This document shows, in pieces, positions 48,905 to 59,688 of a DNA stretch of 64,000 nucleotides. How positions within the stretch are numbered: position 1 is the stretch's first letter; each line of letters opens with the position of its first letter. A model generated the notes under the pieces. That model did no database searches. It saw only the letters and a program-made list of their open reading frames with translations, and had not been told where the DNA came from. The stretch comes from Mastigocoleus testarum BC008. GTDB lineage: Bacteria > Cyanobacteriota > Cyanobacteriia > Cyanobacteriales > Nostocaceae. Both the position numbers and the translations under genes were made by a program. The DNA is taken from positions 65,647 through 129,646 of the forward strand of contig NZ_LMTZ01000013.1 of assembly GCF_001456025.1 (NCBI RefSeq), written 5' to 3'.

Positions 48905-49004
48905 ATTCTGAAAAATAAATTTAAATTTAGAAAATAGTTTTTATCGGTCTCTGATACATATTAGGGGTCAACAATTCTCTAGCAAAGAAAAAAAATTAAT
49001 TTGA

Positions 49005-49121
49005 ATGATAAATCTATTTGCGGGAATTCCTGTTAACTGGCAAGACTGGCTAACTGTTTTCTCTTATGTCGGTTTTACAGTCTTCATCATTGTTTGTATT
49101 TTGGCGACCCAAAAAAACTAG
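49005..49121 (+). CDS. 38-residue single-span membrane peptide
   Basis: A short frame from ATG at 49005 to TAG at 49121 encodes a peptide with a polar N-terminus (NLFAGIPVNWQDW) and one clean membrane helix (LTVFSYVGFTVFIIVCILA) ending in ATQKN. It resembles in shape the tiny subunits of photosynthetic or NDH complexes, but I cannot match it to a named one (PsaM, PetL, PetN and PsbM patterns do not fit). No strong ribosome-binding site. Listed because it is too short for usual gene calling. Confidence 0.45.
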   Translation: MINLFAGIPVNWQDWLTVFSYVGFTVFIIVCILATQKN

Positions 49122-49285
49122 TTAGGATTCATCACACGAAAACTCCTAACTCAGTTAATTAACCTGGAGGGCGATCGCAATGAATAAATTTTTGAGTCAT
49201 TAGCCCTAAATCTTGAAAATATCACCTGTGGAACCAAAATCCAAAGCTTTACTCACTCATATTGTGCTATCTTCTGTAGATATGT

Positions 49286-49440
49286 CATATCGGTTCTGGT
49301 AGGGAACAGCTATCAGAGGTAATGGGGAAAGATTGGTGAAAATCCAACACTGTCCCGCAACTGTGATGAGATAAAACAAAAGCTTTGTTTATCTCTAAGT
49401 CAGGATGCCCGCCGTATTTTTTCTGAGTCAGGTAAAACGT
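49286..49440 (+). ncRNA. Cobalamin (B12) riboswitch
   Basis: The leader contains the conserved cobalamin riboswitch core: GGTAATGGGGAAAGATTGGTG, then AACACTGTCCCGCAACTGTGA, and the B12 box AGTCAGGATGCCCGCC at 49398-49413. The flanks (GGTAGGGAACAG) also fit. It lies on the plus strand upstream of a CobW-family gene, with the B12 box about 470 nt from that start codon. Binding of adenosylcobalamin would be expected to reduce expression downstream. Confidence 0.9.
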
Positions 49441-49885
49441 CTGCGAGGTACAGATGATGTCGAATCAATTTTTATTGCAATTAAATGAAATAGATATGCG
49501 AGATATATACCCAGAGGGTATTGCATTTGGTAAGTAGATTTTTAAGTTATTAGATCTGTATAAACATTAATTTTTGTGTTTCAAAGTATGGATGCAGAAG
49601 CAATTGCTTGAAAAAATTCCTCTTAAATTTGTTTCTACATCTATGCTCCATTTGCCCTACAAAACTTAGCTATTTTGTTCTGCTTTCAAAAAGACTGTAC
49701 TACAGTTCATCTTTGATGAGACTTCTTGCGTACGGTTAGCTGAAGAAATGTACAGATACTTCAGGGCGAAGTGCTGGTGCTAAACTATCTCGTCTACAAA
49801 TGAGGACTCAATTGGTAAATCCTCAAACGAGAAGAAATTAACTTTCTGTAATTTGAGTCAATAATTTTTCGCGAACATTATAACA
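49414..49885 (+). other. Long leader between the B12 riboswitch and cobW
   Basis: The leader contains a short frame, from about 49454, encoding roughly 27 residues (MMSNQFLLQLNEIDMRDIYP...) that ends at TAG about 49539. After it are some 340 nt without coding potential. The short peptide could be a leader peptide, or the stump of a former riboswitch-controlled gene. Confidence 0.45.
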
Positions 49886-50920
49886 ATGCATAAAATTCCT
49901 GTAACTGTTATCACTGGATTTCTTGGTGCTGGTAAAACTACTCTTGTCCGCAATCTTCTCAAAAATAATCAAGGGCGTCGTATTGCTGTTTTAGTCAATG
50001 AATTTGGCGAAGTTGGTATTGATGGTGAAATTTTACGTGGGTGTCAAGTTTGTGATCAAGAAGGGAATCCACAAACTAATATTGTTGAACTGAATAATGG
50101 ATGTCTTTGCTGTACCGTCCAGGAAGAATTTTATCCAGTGATGCAACAGTTAGTTGAGAGACGAGATAGTATTGACTGTATTCTTGTAGAAACTTCAGGT
50201 TTAGCTTTACCGAAACCTTTGGTACAAGCTTTTCGCTGGCATCAAATTCGTAACGCTGCAACGGTCGATGGTGTTGTCACGGTTGTGGATTGTCAAGCCT
50301 TAGCCATGGGACATCTTGTTAACGATTTCGCTGCTTTGGAAAAACAACGAGAATCTGACGAAAGTATTGAGCATGAGACTCCCCTCGAAGAATTATTTGA
50401 AGATCAGTTAGCTTTTGCAGATTTAGTTTTATTAACGAAAACAGATTTAGTTGATAAGGATACTGTTGCTAGAGTTACTGAATCATTACAAAATCAAGTT
50501 CCACCGGGAGTTAAAATTGTACCTTGCGATCACGGAGAAATTAATACCGATTTATTGTTAGGTTTTAATGCTGCAGTTGAAGATAATCTCAAAAATCGTC
50601 CTAGTCATCATGACCATGAAGAAGAACACGAACATGATGATGGAATTAACTCGGTGGAATTTGTTTTAGACCAAGGATTTGAACCAAAAGTTTTGATTAA
50701 TAAACTACAAGAGTTAGTGCAACAAGAAGAAATTTATCGCATTAAAGGTTTTATAAACGTTCCTCAAAAGCCAATGCGGATGATTCTTCAAGGAGTTGGT
50801 AATCGCTTTGATTCGTTTTACGACCGCATGTGGTTAGATGAAGAACCTCGTCAAACCCGTTTAGTATTTATTGGTCGGGAGCTTCAAGCAGCAAAAGTAG
50901 AAAAAGCGATTTTGAACTAG
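49886..50920 (+). CDS. CobW/COG0523-family GTP-binding metallochaperone
   Basis: A 344-aa G3E-family GTPase. Walker A is GFLGAGKTT (11-19); the metal-binding CxCC motif is GCLCC (Cys73, Cys75, Cys76), preceded by an extra CQVC (Cys53, Cys56). Also present are the Walker B-like VETSGLALP and the guanine motif TKTD. A His/Asp/Glu-rich loop (about 240-255, HHDHEEEHEHDD) could bind metal, and the C-terminal CobW domain follows. The upstream cobalamin riboswitch argues for a role in cobalt delivery for B12 (CobW proper), although related members handle zinc. Without a cob gene neighbour, substrate metal remains inferred. Confidence 0.9.
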   Translation: MHKIPVTVITGFLGAGKTTLVRNLLKNNQGRRIAVLVNEFGEVGIDGEILRGCQVCDQEGNPQTNIVELNNGCLCCTVQEEFYPVMQQLVERRDSIDCILVETSGLALPKPLVQAFRWHQIRNAATVDGVVTVVDCQALAMGHLVNDFAALEKQRESDESIEHETPLEELFEDQLAFADLVLLTKTDLVDKDTVARVTESLQNQVPPGVKIVPCDHGEINTDLLLGFNAAVEDNLKNRPSHHDHEEEHEHDDGINSVEFVLDQGFEPKVLINKLQELVQQEEIYRIKGFINVPQKPMRMILQGVGNRFDSFYDRMWLDEEPRQTRLVFIGRELQAAKVEKAILN

Positions 50921-50965
50921 TTTGGGGATAGCACTAAGATGCCGCCGCCTTGCGGCACATGGGGG

Positions 50966-53344
50966 TTAGGGATTGCTGGAAACTGGATGAGATAAAACGT
51001 CCATCAATATTCCTGGGCGACCTAAATGAAATCCTTGAACATAATCTACTTTTAATTTGCGTAAAGCATCTAAAATAGTTTGATTTTCGACAAATTCAGC
51101 TATGGTTTTAAGACCAATTCCTTCGGCTATGTGATTAATTGCTTCCACCATTACCCTTGAGGCTTTATTACTATTCAATTCCTTGATGAAAGAGCCATCA
51201 ATTTTTAAATAATCCACAGGTAAATTCTTTAAATAAGTCAAAGAGGACATACCTTTACCAAAGTCATCGAGAGCAAAACTACAGCCAAGATTTTTGAGAG
51301 AATTAATAAACTTTGAGACTCTAGTCAGATTAGAAACTGCCACGGTTTCAGTAATTTCAAAGCAGAATAAGTCCGGAGGAAGATGGGAATCGGTCAGTTT
51401 TTGTGACAAAAATTCTAGAAAAGATTCGCTGTTGAGTGATGCTCCCGAAAGATTAATGGAAAAGCGATAATCTTGTAAATCAAAGTTAGTTCCAGAAGAT
51501 TCACCCTCCGAATGAAAATTGCTGAGCTTTTCCATTAAATTATTAACGACCCAAGTATCAATATCAGTAATTAGGGAGTTACGCTCTGCTATGTCTAAGA
51601 ATATATTGGGGGAAATAACTCCATTACTTTTATCTGTAAGGCGCAATAAAATTTCAAAGTATCTTTTTTTGTCATCTACTTCCAAAGGAACAATGGGTTG
51701 CGCGTAGAGGCTAAACAAATTTTCTTGGAGAGCTTGGCGAAGATGTTTAACCCAGCATTTGGTTTTTTCTTGACGTTCTTTGAAAGTAGAGATGGGGTCT
51801 GAATAAACAGTAATACAATCTCGACCTCGCTCTTTAGATTGATATAAAGATAGATCGGCAGCTTTGAGCAACAGATCGGGATTATTTTCGGAGGTGGGTA
51901 TTACACTTGCGATACCAACACTAATGGTGACAACAGAATTTGTTGAGGAATCAAGATGAGGGATATTTAATTCTCTAACAGCAATCCTCATATCTTCGGC
52001 AACTTTAATTGCTCCAGATTCGGGTGTGTGGGGTAAGATTGCAGCAAATTCTTCTCCTCCGTAACGCGTTAATACATCTCCAGGTCTTTTGATTGTGCTG
52101 GCAATTGCTTTAGCTACTTGTTGCAAGCACTCATCCCCGAGTTGATGACCATAGGTATCATTATATTTTTTGAAACAATCCACATCACAGATGATTAATG
52201 ACAGGGGAGAAGAAGCGCGTTTAAGCCTATACCACTCTTTATATAGTTGTTGGTCGAAATAACGGCGATTATAGAGATTAGTTAAAGAATCTACAATAGC
52301 TAGTTTGGATAATTGTTGGTAAAGTAATCCTTGTTTAATGCCAATGGCTAATTGGGTTGTCAATTTTTCTAGTAAGTCAATCTCTCTTATTTGCCACTGT
52401 CGGGACGATTTATATTGGTCTGCAATAAGCCATCCCCACAAGGTATTTTTAACAGTACTAGGATCTGCTGATTGAGTAGGATTAATTAAAATTGGAGCTA
52501 TTAATCGTGCTTTAGGATTAAGTAAGGATTGCGCATCTAAGAGAATTTCTGTTTTCTGCTTTCTGTTTTCTGTTTTATTTACTTCAATTTTATGAATTTT
52601 GTTTTGTAGATCGCATTTGCTGTAAGGTATGTTGCCATCTACACTATTTGTGTAACAGATATGTTGATGGTTGTTTGTATTTAAGAGAAAGTAATCATAG
52701 GGTATATTTTCCTCAAAATCAATTGTAATACCACTGGAAGCATAGGCTTTAATCGATATGCTTTGATTGTTTATTTGAGTTTGATTATTTATTTGAGCTA
52801 ACCAAACAAGGTCACAGTCTAATAAAGCTCTTATCTCTTTAGTTGCAGTTTCTAAAATTAATTTTAAATCTAGTGATTGACGAATACGATCGCTGATTTC
52901 TCCTAATAATTTTTGTTGGGCAGCATCTTGGGCTAAATTTTGACGTAAGCTCTGAAGGGAAAGATGGGTTTCAATTCGTGCTAGTAATTCTTCTTCCTTA
53001 ATCGGTTTAGTTATGTAATCTACCGCCCCTAATTTAAAGCCCTGTACTTTGTTTTCGGTCTCTTTTAGGGCAGTCATAAAAATAACCGGAATATCTTTGG
53101 TACTGGGGTTACTTTTTAAGTAACGACAGGTAGCAAATCCATCAAGGTTCGACATCATCACGTCTAATAAAATTAGGTCGGGATGATTAGCTTTGGCAGT
53201 TTCAATAGCTTTATTTCCACTCTGAGCAATGAGAATTTTATAACCAACTTTTTTCAAATATTGAAATAAAAGCTGTAAATTATTGGGATTATCATCAACT
53301 ATTAAAATTATTTTAGATGGTAGAGAATTTACTAAGTTATTCAT
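50966..53344 (-). CDS. Response regulator with GAF, GGDEF and EAL domains (c-di-GMP turnover)
   Basis: A 792-aa protein. Receiver (ILIVDDNPNN, Asp61 in LLDVMM), GAF-like domain (about 140-345), diguanylate cyclase (about 350-510) with active-site RYGGEEF and the product-inhibition I-site RPGD five residues before it, then an EAL phosphodiesterase (about 535-785). The EAL motif reads FEILLRL; the catalytic Glu is kept, as are INLSG, EITETV, DDFGKGMSS and YLKIDGSF. Both activities look possible. The GAF part contains an insertion encoded by a heptameric repeat (52546-52573). It may be transcribed with the large CheB-CheR gene upstream, 485 bp away, but a terminator lies between. Confidence 0.92.
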   Translation of the reverse strand: MNNLVNSLPSKIILIVDDNPNNLQLLFQYLKKVGYKILIAQSGNKAIETAKANHPDLILLDVMMSNLDGFATCRYLKSNPSTKDIPVIFMTALKETENKVQGFKLGAVDYITKPIKEEELLARIETHLSLQSLRQNLAQDAAQQKLLGEISDRIRQSLDLKLILETATKEIRALLDCDLVWLAQINNQTQINNQSISIKAYASSGITIDFEENIPYDYFLLNTNNHQHICYTNSVDGNIPYSKCDLQNKIHKIEVNKTENRKQKTEILLDAQSLLNPKARLIAPILINPTQSADPSTVKNTLWGWLIADQYKSSRQWQIREIDLLEKLTTQLAIGIKQGLLYQQLSKLAIVDSLTNLYNRRYFDQQLYKEWYRLKRASSPLSLIICDVDCFKKYNDTYGHQLGDECLQQVAKAIASTIKRPGDVLTRYGGEEFAAILPHTPESGAIKVAEDMRIAVRELNIPHLDSSTNSVVTISVGIASVIPTSENNPDLLLKAADLSLYQSKERGRDCITVYSDPISTFKERQEKTKCWVKHLRQALQENLFSLYAQPIVPLEVDDKKRYFEILLRLTDKSNGVISPNIFLDIAERNSLITDIDTWVVNNLMEKLSNFHSEGESSGTNFDLQDYRFSINLSGASLNSESFLEFLSQKLTDSHLPPDLFCFEITETVAVSNLTRVSKFINSLKNLGCSFALDDFGKGMSSLTYLKNLPVDYLKIDGSFIKELNSNKASRVMVEAINHIAEGIGLKTIAEFVENQTILDALRKLKVDYVQGFHLGRPGILMDVLSHPVSSNP
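52546..52573. repeat. Heptameric repeat inside a coding sequence (TTTCTGT)
   Basis: Four units (TTTCTGT, TTTCTGC, TTTCTGT, TTTCTGT) lie within the GAF-coding part of the REC-GAF-GGDEF-EAL gene. On the coding strand they encode the polar peptide TENRKQKTE. Confidence 0.85.
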
Positions 53345-53829
53345 GTTAATCTTAATCTATTTTCACCCATATTATGGGTTTTAACCGACTCGGAATTAAC
53401 TAGTAACCAGTAAAAATACTTGTATTGTTTTTGGATATTACTAATATTTTTTAATTTTATTTCATCATTATTACGCTTAGGGAAACATAAAATCCTTGTT
53501 AGTTCGGGCTTGAAGTGAAAAGCGATTATTGCTTCTATAATATTAGAAAATAAAGCTTAAAAGCTAATAATAGTCTAAGGTTTACAAAGTTGTTTCCGAT
53601 TTTTATGTTTCCAGAGTTACGCAAGAATACGAAGCCCTAAAACTCATATTTCATCACTTCATAATGTAATATTAATTACTATGTGTTTTGCGACTGAAAG
53701 GCGAAAATCAGAAAAAATAAGTGTTTATACATAAAAAAAGCCTAGTTAAGTAATACTTAGACATTACTTAAAATATTACAAAAAATCTTTAAAGGCTAGG
53801 GCGGTAATACTGCTGATAGTCATCGACAT
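53345..53829. other. Intergenic region between the two large signalling genes
   Basis: A 485-bp AT-rich gap. It holds a terminator near its right end; otherwise nothing is recognised. Confidence 0.5.
53733..53797 (-). terminator. Probable terminator of the CheB-CheR hybrid gene
   Basis: On the minus strand, AGCCT and AGGCT form the outer stem, with an inner stem AAGTAAT/ATTACTT, followed by TTTTTTT. It begins about 30 nt after the stop codon of the 1876-aa gene. Confidence 0.5.
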
Positions 53830-56800
53830 TTAATTTATCAATTTCTGAAATAAAATTTCTAATTGCTCCTGCTGACAATTAAGAACAAGCTGTCGAACCT
53901 TTTGCACAAAAGGGATATATTGAGAATTTGTTTCTTCGAAAAAATTTATCTGCTCTTTAATTGCTTCTATATCTCCGAACTTGGCTAGTTCTAATAATTG
54001 GATTAATTCCTGCTGAGGAGGTACAACCAGAACATATAAGTCTTCTTCTGTAACGGTTTCGACTGATTGCCAATCTAACTGTAAATTACTTTCTAATAGT
54101 TCTAGCAGTTGTTCTAAGTCTACAGGTTTAGATAAGAAGCCGTGACAATTCATTTCCGATTGTTTGAGAATTGACTGGCTATTAGCCGAAATCATAATAG
54201 TTACTGTATTTTGTAACTCATGGTGTTGTTTGATTCTAGTAATCATTTCTTTACCATCCATGACTGGCATAACTAAATCCACCAAGATAGCATCGGGTTT
54301 AAAAGTTTCAGCTATAGCTAAACCTGTTTCACCATTATTAGCTTCTGCAATGATAAAGCCTAAGGGTTCTAGATATCTAACCAATAAAGCTCGGTTGTCA
54401 TTGCGATCATCCACAACGAGGATTTTTTGGGGTTCCCTCAAACAACGGATATTTTGATAATTAGGCCCAGATGATGTGGGTAAAATATTGGCATCTGCTT
54501 CCAAGATTTCTAAATCGAACCAAAACTTAGTTCCTTGACCTACTTTGCTTTTCAGTTGGATTTGACTACCCATAAGTTGAATAATGTTTTGGCTAATATT
54601 TAATCCTAAGCCGGTTCCTTCAGGATTTTCAGTTATATTTCTTAATTGTCTAAATGGAAGGAAAATTTCAGTGAATTTAGTGCTGGGGATGCCGATTCCC
54701 GTATCTTCGATCTGAAAACGGATTTTTTGGATTTTTCCAGGCTTAAGGCGTTTCTTTTGTTGCTTTGTTTTTATATTAGAAACTTTGAAGGTTATGGTGC
54801 CATTTGAGGTAAATTTAACGGCATTACCCAGTAAGTTTAATAAAACCTGTCGCAATCGGGTTTCATCAGCACTCACTATTTTAGGTAGAGAAGGTGAAAT
54901 TGAAGTAGAAAATTTTAAATATTTTTGCTGAGCGCGGAGACGAAAGATAGTCGCAATTTCGTTTAAGAATTGAATAAAATTAAATTCTTGTGGTTCTAAT
55001 TGCAGTTTGTTAGCTGTTATTTTCGATAAGTCAAGGATGTCATTAATTAGAGTCAGCAGATGTTGACCAGATTGATTAATGATTCTTATGGAATCAAGTT
55101 GCTGTGTCGTTAAATCAGAGTCTTTTTGCAAAATGCTACTAAAACCAAGGATGCTATTTAGGGGTGTGCGTAATTCATGGCTCATATGAGCAATAAAAGC
55201 ATCTTTAGCTTGGTTAGCTTTTTGGAGTTTGGTTTTACTTTCTTTAAGATCAATTTCCGCTTGTTTGCGATCGCTAATATTTCCAACTATGGCAACAAAA
55301 TATTCCGCTTTTCCCGACTTATGTTTGATTAGAGTGACTGTTAAATGAGCCCATACGATCAAGCCATTACTGTCAATGTAGCGTTTCTCACAGGAATAAC
55401 TTTCGAACTCCCCAGCTAGCATTTGTCTGACATATTCTAAATCAAGAACTGAGTCTTCGGGGTCGGTAACGTCTGCGAAGCCTTTCTGTAATAATTCTGC
55501 TTCAGAATAGCCGAGCATCTGGCAAAAGCCTTGGTTAACCTTAAGAAAACGAAATTCTGGGTTAAGATGGGCAATACCTATTGCTGCTTGTTCAAAAGTA
55601 CTACGGAAGAGTTTTTCGTTTTTTCTGAGGGCTGCTTCAGTTTGTACAGAGGCAATAGAATTACCAATATCCTTTGCCATCAACTCGATAATTTTTCTTT
55701 CCTCTTCAGTAAATTCTGATTTTCTAAATTTAGTATCGCAAAAGATTAATCTTCCGTAGAGATTGCCATTGACAAAAATTGGCGTAATGATAAAGGATTC
55801 TAATTTTAAGTCGAGACAAGTGGGAGGATTTTTGATTGATTTGCTTTCCCCAAGCTGATTGTAGGTAATGGTAGAAAGATTTTCTTCTACTACCGACCCA
55901 CAGTAAGTACAAAGACAAGGAGATTTGTAACCCACTTCTAAATCTAAAGGCGATTCAACAGCGACAATATTATATATAGAATCATTGACCTCGCTGACAA
56001 TCCCCGTAGGTAGATTGAACATCTGGCATCCAGCTTGGAGATAATTGCTAAATAAATCATCTAACTGTTGATAATTGGAAACCGCTAGACGATGAATTTG
56101 TTGAAGGCAATTGCTAAAATTGGCTAAGCTTTGCGTACGCTGGGCAACTCGCTGTTCTAGCTCAGCATTGGCTTGCAGGATTTGCTCTTGAGCTTGTTTA
56201 ATTTCGGTGATGTCCCGACAACTAGAAATTAAATCCCCTGCGGGAGTAAAAGTGAGAGTTAATTCTTCATTAAAAGTATGACCGTCGCGGTGTTTGGCTA
56301 AAGCTTCTCCCTGCCATTTTCCCCGCTGTTGTAAAATAGGAAATATTTCTCGTTCGAATCGACCTAATTCTTCAGGTTCGTAGAGAATATGCCAAGATTG
56401 ACCGATTAATTCTTCGGGTTGAGTGTAGCCAAAAATCTCTAGGTGAGCTTGATTAAGATAAATAAACCTATCATCACTGAGAATTGCAATGCCATCACTA
56501 GCGGTTTCTATCGCTGCCAATTGACGGCTCTGCAATTCTTGAGCAAGTTTTTGTTCGGTGAGGTCGCGGGCGCTGGCATATAACAGTCCCTGATAGGAAG
56601 TTGCCATCCATTGAAAATAACGATAAGAACCATCTTTGCAGCGGTAACGATTCTTAAAACCTATGGTATCACGATCTTTTTCCAGTCTTTTTAGCTCTTC
56701 GATGCTAGATTGTACGTCGTCAGGGTGAATAAAATTCAGGAATGGTTGATTGAGCAATTCCTCTTGGGTATACCCTAAAATCCTTTCAAAACTGGGGTTA

Positions 56801-59460
56801 ATTCGTCTAAAACAATTATTCTGTGGAGTAGCTACACATAAAAGTTCTAGAGATAGATTAAAAAAGTTGTTTATTTCCTGTTTTTTACTTTGTAACTCTG
56901 TTAAAGTATTTTCTAGTTGCAGCTGAACTACTTTAATTTCATCTATTTTGACAAAACTAATTACAATTCCCTGTCTTTGTTGGTTTTCCGTGTGATAAGG
57001 GTGGATTCGCACCAAGAGATAGGAGTCACATTCTAGATGCTTAACCTCTAATTCAATAGATTTTTGATTTGAATTGACTTCCTCCAACAATGCTTGTAAA
57101 TTAGGGCATTCTATTTTGAGGGTAAGTTCTTTTAACGGGCGTTCTAGATCTGTGTGGCGTACGGAGACTGCTGCTGTTGCAGCAGGGGTAAACTTACGAA
57201 TTTTTAACTCTGAGTCTAAAAAGATAACTCCAATTTCTGTACTCTTAAGTAAATTATCAATGTCGTCATTGAGTTGAGTAAGTTCTAAGATTTTTGACTG
57301 ATACTCAATGTTAACTGTGTGCAGTTCTTCATTAACTGAATGTAATTCTTCATTAGTGCTTTGTAGTTCTTCATTGGAGGCGGTTAATTCTTCATTTGAT
57401 GCCTGTTGTTCTTCGTTAGTAGTTTCTAATTCTTCGATTAATGCTTGAAGATTTTCCCGGGTATGTTGCAACTCATGCTCTAATTCTAAAATTCGCCGTT
57501 GAGCTTCATTGTTAGCTTCAAATATTTGTACTGGTGTTTTTTCTAGAGACGGTACAATTTCTTTGCGATTAATTTGTACCAGATAAAAGTTCCCACTTTC
57601 CCAATTATTTTCTGGGGGAATAACCTTGAGGTTTATATAATACGTATTCCTTCCCTGTTCTAGTTTAATTTCAGAATAAATAATCGATTTCTTTTCTTTT
57701 TTAGCTCGATGAAGGGCAGTATTTAGAGGTAGCTGTAAGGGCAATACTACCATTTTGGTAACATCAGTAACAATTTCCCCATATGGAGGTTTAAATAGTT
57801 TACTTGAGTTGCCATAAACATAAAGTAATTGATAATCTGAACTCACCAGCATGATAACCGAGTGAGAGTCGTTTAACATGCGTTGGAGACTATGCTCATG
57901 AATTGATTTTGTATTATTTGGAAATTTAGGTTTTAAAGTCTGAGAATAAGAGTTGACGGTAAATTTAGAGATGGTTCTTGGAGGAATGGCGAACTTAATA
58001 TCTCTTCTTTTTTGGTAAATTTTCCATTTTTTGTTTAAAGCTGTAAATTCAGAAGTAAATATTCCTAAAGATTCAGCTTCTCCTAGAAAGAGCACTCCCT
58101 TGACCAATAAAGAGAAATGAAGATTACGCAGTATCTGTTGTTGCAAATCCGACTGCATATAAATTAGGACATTACGGCAGCTGATTAAGTGCATACGGGT
58201 AAAACCCGCATCTTTAGTCAGATCTTGGGGGGAGAAAATTAACATTTCTCTTAATGTGCGTATCACCTGAAAAGATTCATCTTTGGGGATGAAATATTTT
58301 TGTAATCGTTCGGGAGTGATATGATTAACAATAGATTGGGGGTAAATTCCCGTAGAAGCTTTTTTTAACGCAGTGTGATCTATATCGGTAGCAAAAATCT
58401 TTACTCTCTGGGATTTATTTAAATCCTCTAAGGCTTCATGGATCAAAATCGCTAGGGAATAAGCTTCTTCCCCCGTAGAGCAAGCCGCTACCCAAAACCT
58501 CAATTCTTCCTGGGGTTTGGCCTGCTCGATTAAAACGGGCAAAATATTATTTTCTAAATGATTCCAGGCTGCTTGATCGCGGAAAAAATGAGTGACGTTA
58601 ATTAGTAAATCCGAGCAAAGAACTTTCCTTTCTTCCTCAGAGTGATGGAGAAATTTAAGATAACTGGCGATATCTGGAAAGTTATTAATCAAACGGCGAC
58701 GGTGAATCCGTCGTGATATGGTACTAGTTTTGTAGTGAGAAAAATCGATTTTTTCCGTTTCAAGCAAAAGATTAGCCATTTGCTGAAGGTGAGAAGAAGT
58801 CAGAAAGCTTGTGTCATTAGACTCAATTTCTAGACAATCTGCAGGTGAGAGAATGCATTGATAGATTAGTTGCGCTAGTTCTTGGGGGGGGAGAATTTGG
58901 TTTACGACTCCAGTAGCGATCGCACTGCGGGGCATACCATCAAACTCTGCCGTTTCTGGATCTTGTACTAAAGATACTCCCCCTGCTTCATTAATAATCT
59001 TTAAGCCATGGGTTCCGTCACTACCTGAGCCTGACAAAATTACCCCAATGGATCGTTCTTTGTAGTTATTAGCTAAAGAGGTAAAGAACAGATCGATGGG
59101 AAAGTTGAGTTCGTATCTATCATTTTCGTTTTTTTTACGTTCTTCTAACCTTAATAAGTTGGTTTCTAAAACTAAATTCTTACCTGGAGGAATTAGATAC
59201 ACCGAATTGGGCTGCAACTGCATATCTTGTGTAACTCGATGAACTTCCATACCCGTGTGTCGCTGGAGTAATTCTTTCATCAAGCTTTTAAAATCTGGCG
59301 AGAGATGCTGAATCACAACAAAAGCAGCACCGCTATCGGAGGGTAGGTGATCGAACAGTTCTTCTAAAACACTCAACCCACCTGCTGATGTACCAATACC
59401 AACTACGAATAAGTCATCATTTACTGTTTCCTTGAGATACAGTTTTTTACGAGTAGGCAT
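53830..59460 (-). CDS. CheB-CheR-PAS-histidine kinase-receiver hybrid
   Basis: An 1876-aa protein. A CheB-type methylesterase (15-200; triad Ser25 in GTSAGG, His52 in QHLSPD, Asp148 in GSGSDGTHG) is followed by a CheR-type methyltransferase (about 225-485; SAM motif [12 protein letters not shown], then [10 protein letters not shown]), a PAS-like domain and a tandem-heptad coiled coil ([20 protein letters not shown]). Next come a run of PAS domains with one GAF (about 750-1390), a histidine kinase (His1428 in [25 protein letters not shown]) and a receiver (Asp1728 in ILVDLVMP), then a helical tail. No chemoreceptor or cheA is adjacent, so CheB/CheR probably modify a non-chemotaxis target or act as sensors. 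Both CheB and CheR active sites look intact. Confidence 0.92.
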   Translation of the reverse strand: MPTRKKLYLKETVNDDLFVVGIGTSAGGLSVLEELFDHLPSDSGAAFVVIQHLSPDFKSLMKELLQRHTGMEVHRVTQDMQLQPNSVYLIPPGKNLVLETNLLRLEERKKNENDRYELNFPIDLFFTSLANNYKERSIGVILSGSGSDGTHGLKIINEAGGVSLVQDPETAEFDGMPRSAIATGVVNQILPPQELAQLIYQCILSPADCLEIESNDTSFLTSSHLQQMANLLLETEKIDFSHYKTSTISRRIHRRRLINNFPDIASYLKFLHHSEEERKVLCSDLLINVTHFFRDQAAWNHLENNILPVLIEQAKPQEELRFWVAACSTGEEAYSLAILIHEALEDLNKSQRVKIFATDIDHTALKKASTGIYPQSIVNHITPERLQKYFIPKDESFQVIRTLREMLIFSPQDLTKDAGFTRMHLISCRNVLIYMQSDLQQQILRNLHFSLLVKGVLFLGEAESLGIFTSEFTALNKKWKIYQKRRDIKFAIPPRTISKFTVNSYSQTLKPKFPNNTKSIHEHSLQRMLNDSHSVIMLVSSDYQLLYVYGNSSKLFKPPYGEIVTDVTKMVVLPLQLPLNTALHRAKKEKKSIIYSEIKLEQGRNTYYINLKVIPPENNWESGNFYLVQINRKEIVPSLEKTPVQIFEANNEAQRRILELEHELQHTRENLQALIEELETTNEEQQASNEELTASNEELQSTNEELHSVNEELHTVNIEYQSKILELTQLNDDIDNLLKSTEIGVIFLDSELKIRKFTPAATAAVSVRHTDLERPLKELTLKIECPNLQALLEEVNSNQKSIELEVKHLECDSYLLVRIHPYHTENQQRQGIVISFVKIDEIKVVQLQLENTLTELQSKKQEINNFFNLSLELLCVATPQNNCFRRINPSFERILGYTQEELLNQPFLNFIHPDDVQSSIEELKRLEKDRDTIGFKNRYRCKDGSYRYFQWMATSYQGLLYASARDLTEQKLAQELQSRQLAAIETASDGIAILSDDRFIYLNQAHLEIFGYTQPEELIGQSWHILYEPEELGRFEREIFPILQQRGKWQGEALAKHRDGHTFNEELTLTFTPAGDLISSCRDITEIKQAQEQILQANAELEQRVAQRTQSLANFSNCLQQIHRLAVSNYQQLDDLFSNYLQAGCQMFNLPTGIVSEVNDSIYNIVAVESPLDLEVGYKSPCLCTYCGSVVEENLSTITYNQLGESKSIKNPPTCLDLKLESFIITPIFVNGNLYGRLIFCDTKFRKSEFTEEERKIIELMAKDIGNSIASVQTEAALRKNEKLFRSTFEQAAIGIAHLNPEFRFLKVNQGFCQMLGYSEAELLQKGFADVTDPEDSVLDLEYVRQMLAGEFESYSCEKRYIDSNGLIVWAHLTVTLIKHKSGKAEYFVAIVGNISDRKQAEIDLKESKTKLQKANQAKDAFIAHMSHELRTPLNSILGFSSILQKDSDLTTQQLDSIRIINQSGQHLLTLINDILDLSKITANKLQLEPQEFNFIQFLNEIATIFRLRAQQKYLKFSTSISPSLPKIVSADETRLRQVLLNLLGNAVKFTSNGTITFKVSNIKTKQQKKRLKPGKIQKIRFQIEDTGIGIPSTKFTEIFLPFRQLRNITENPEGTGLGLNISQNIIQLMGSQIQLKSKVGQGTKFWFDLEILEADANILPTSSGPNYQNIRCLREPQKILVVDDRNDNRALLVRYLEPLGFIIAEANNGETGLAIAETFKPDAILVDLVMPVMDGKEMITRIKQHHELQNTVTIMISANSQSILKQSEMNCHGFLSKPVDLEQLLELLESNLQLDWQSVETVTEEDLYVLVVPPQQELIQLLELAKFGDIEAIKEQINFFEETNSQYIPFVQKVRQLVLNCQQEQLEILFQKLIN

Positions 59461-59688
59461 AGTTTCAGTAGGATATTCAAGTTAGGTGCTGATACTTGTC
59501 ATATTTCAGTATAAAAAGAAGTGTAGCTCATATACTGTTATTAAGTGTATAAATTATTTTTGATTAACTCGCTCCTTGTTAAGGCAGCTACAACAAATGG
59601 AGTCCGTCAGATTTTGATTTCTGTAAAGCTAGAGCAATTCTCGCTAAGATCGGATTACAAGTTTTACAAATTGGATTAGTAAAATAAA

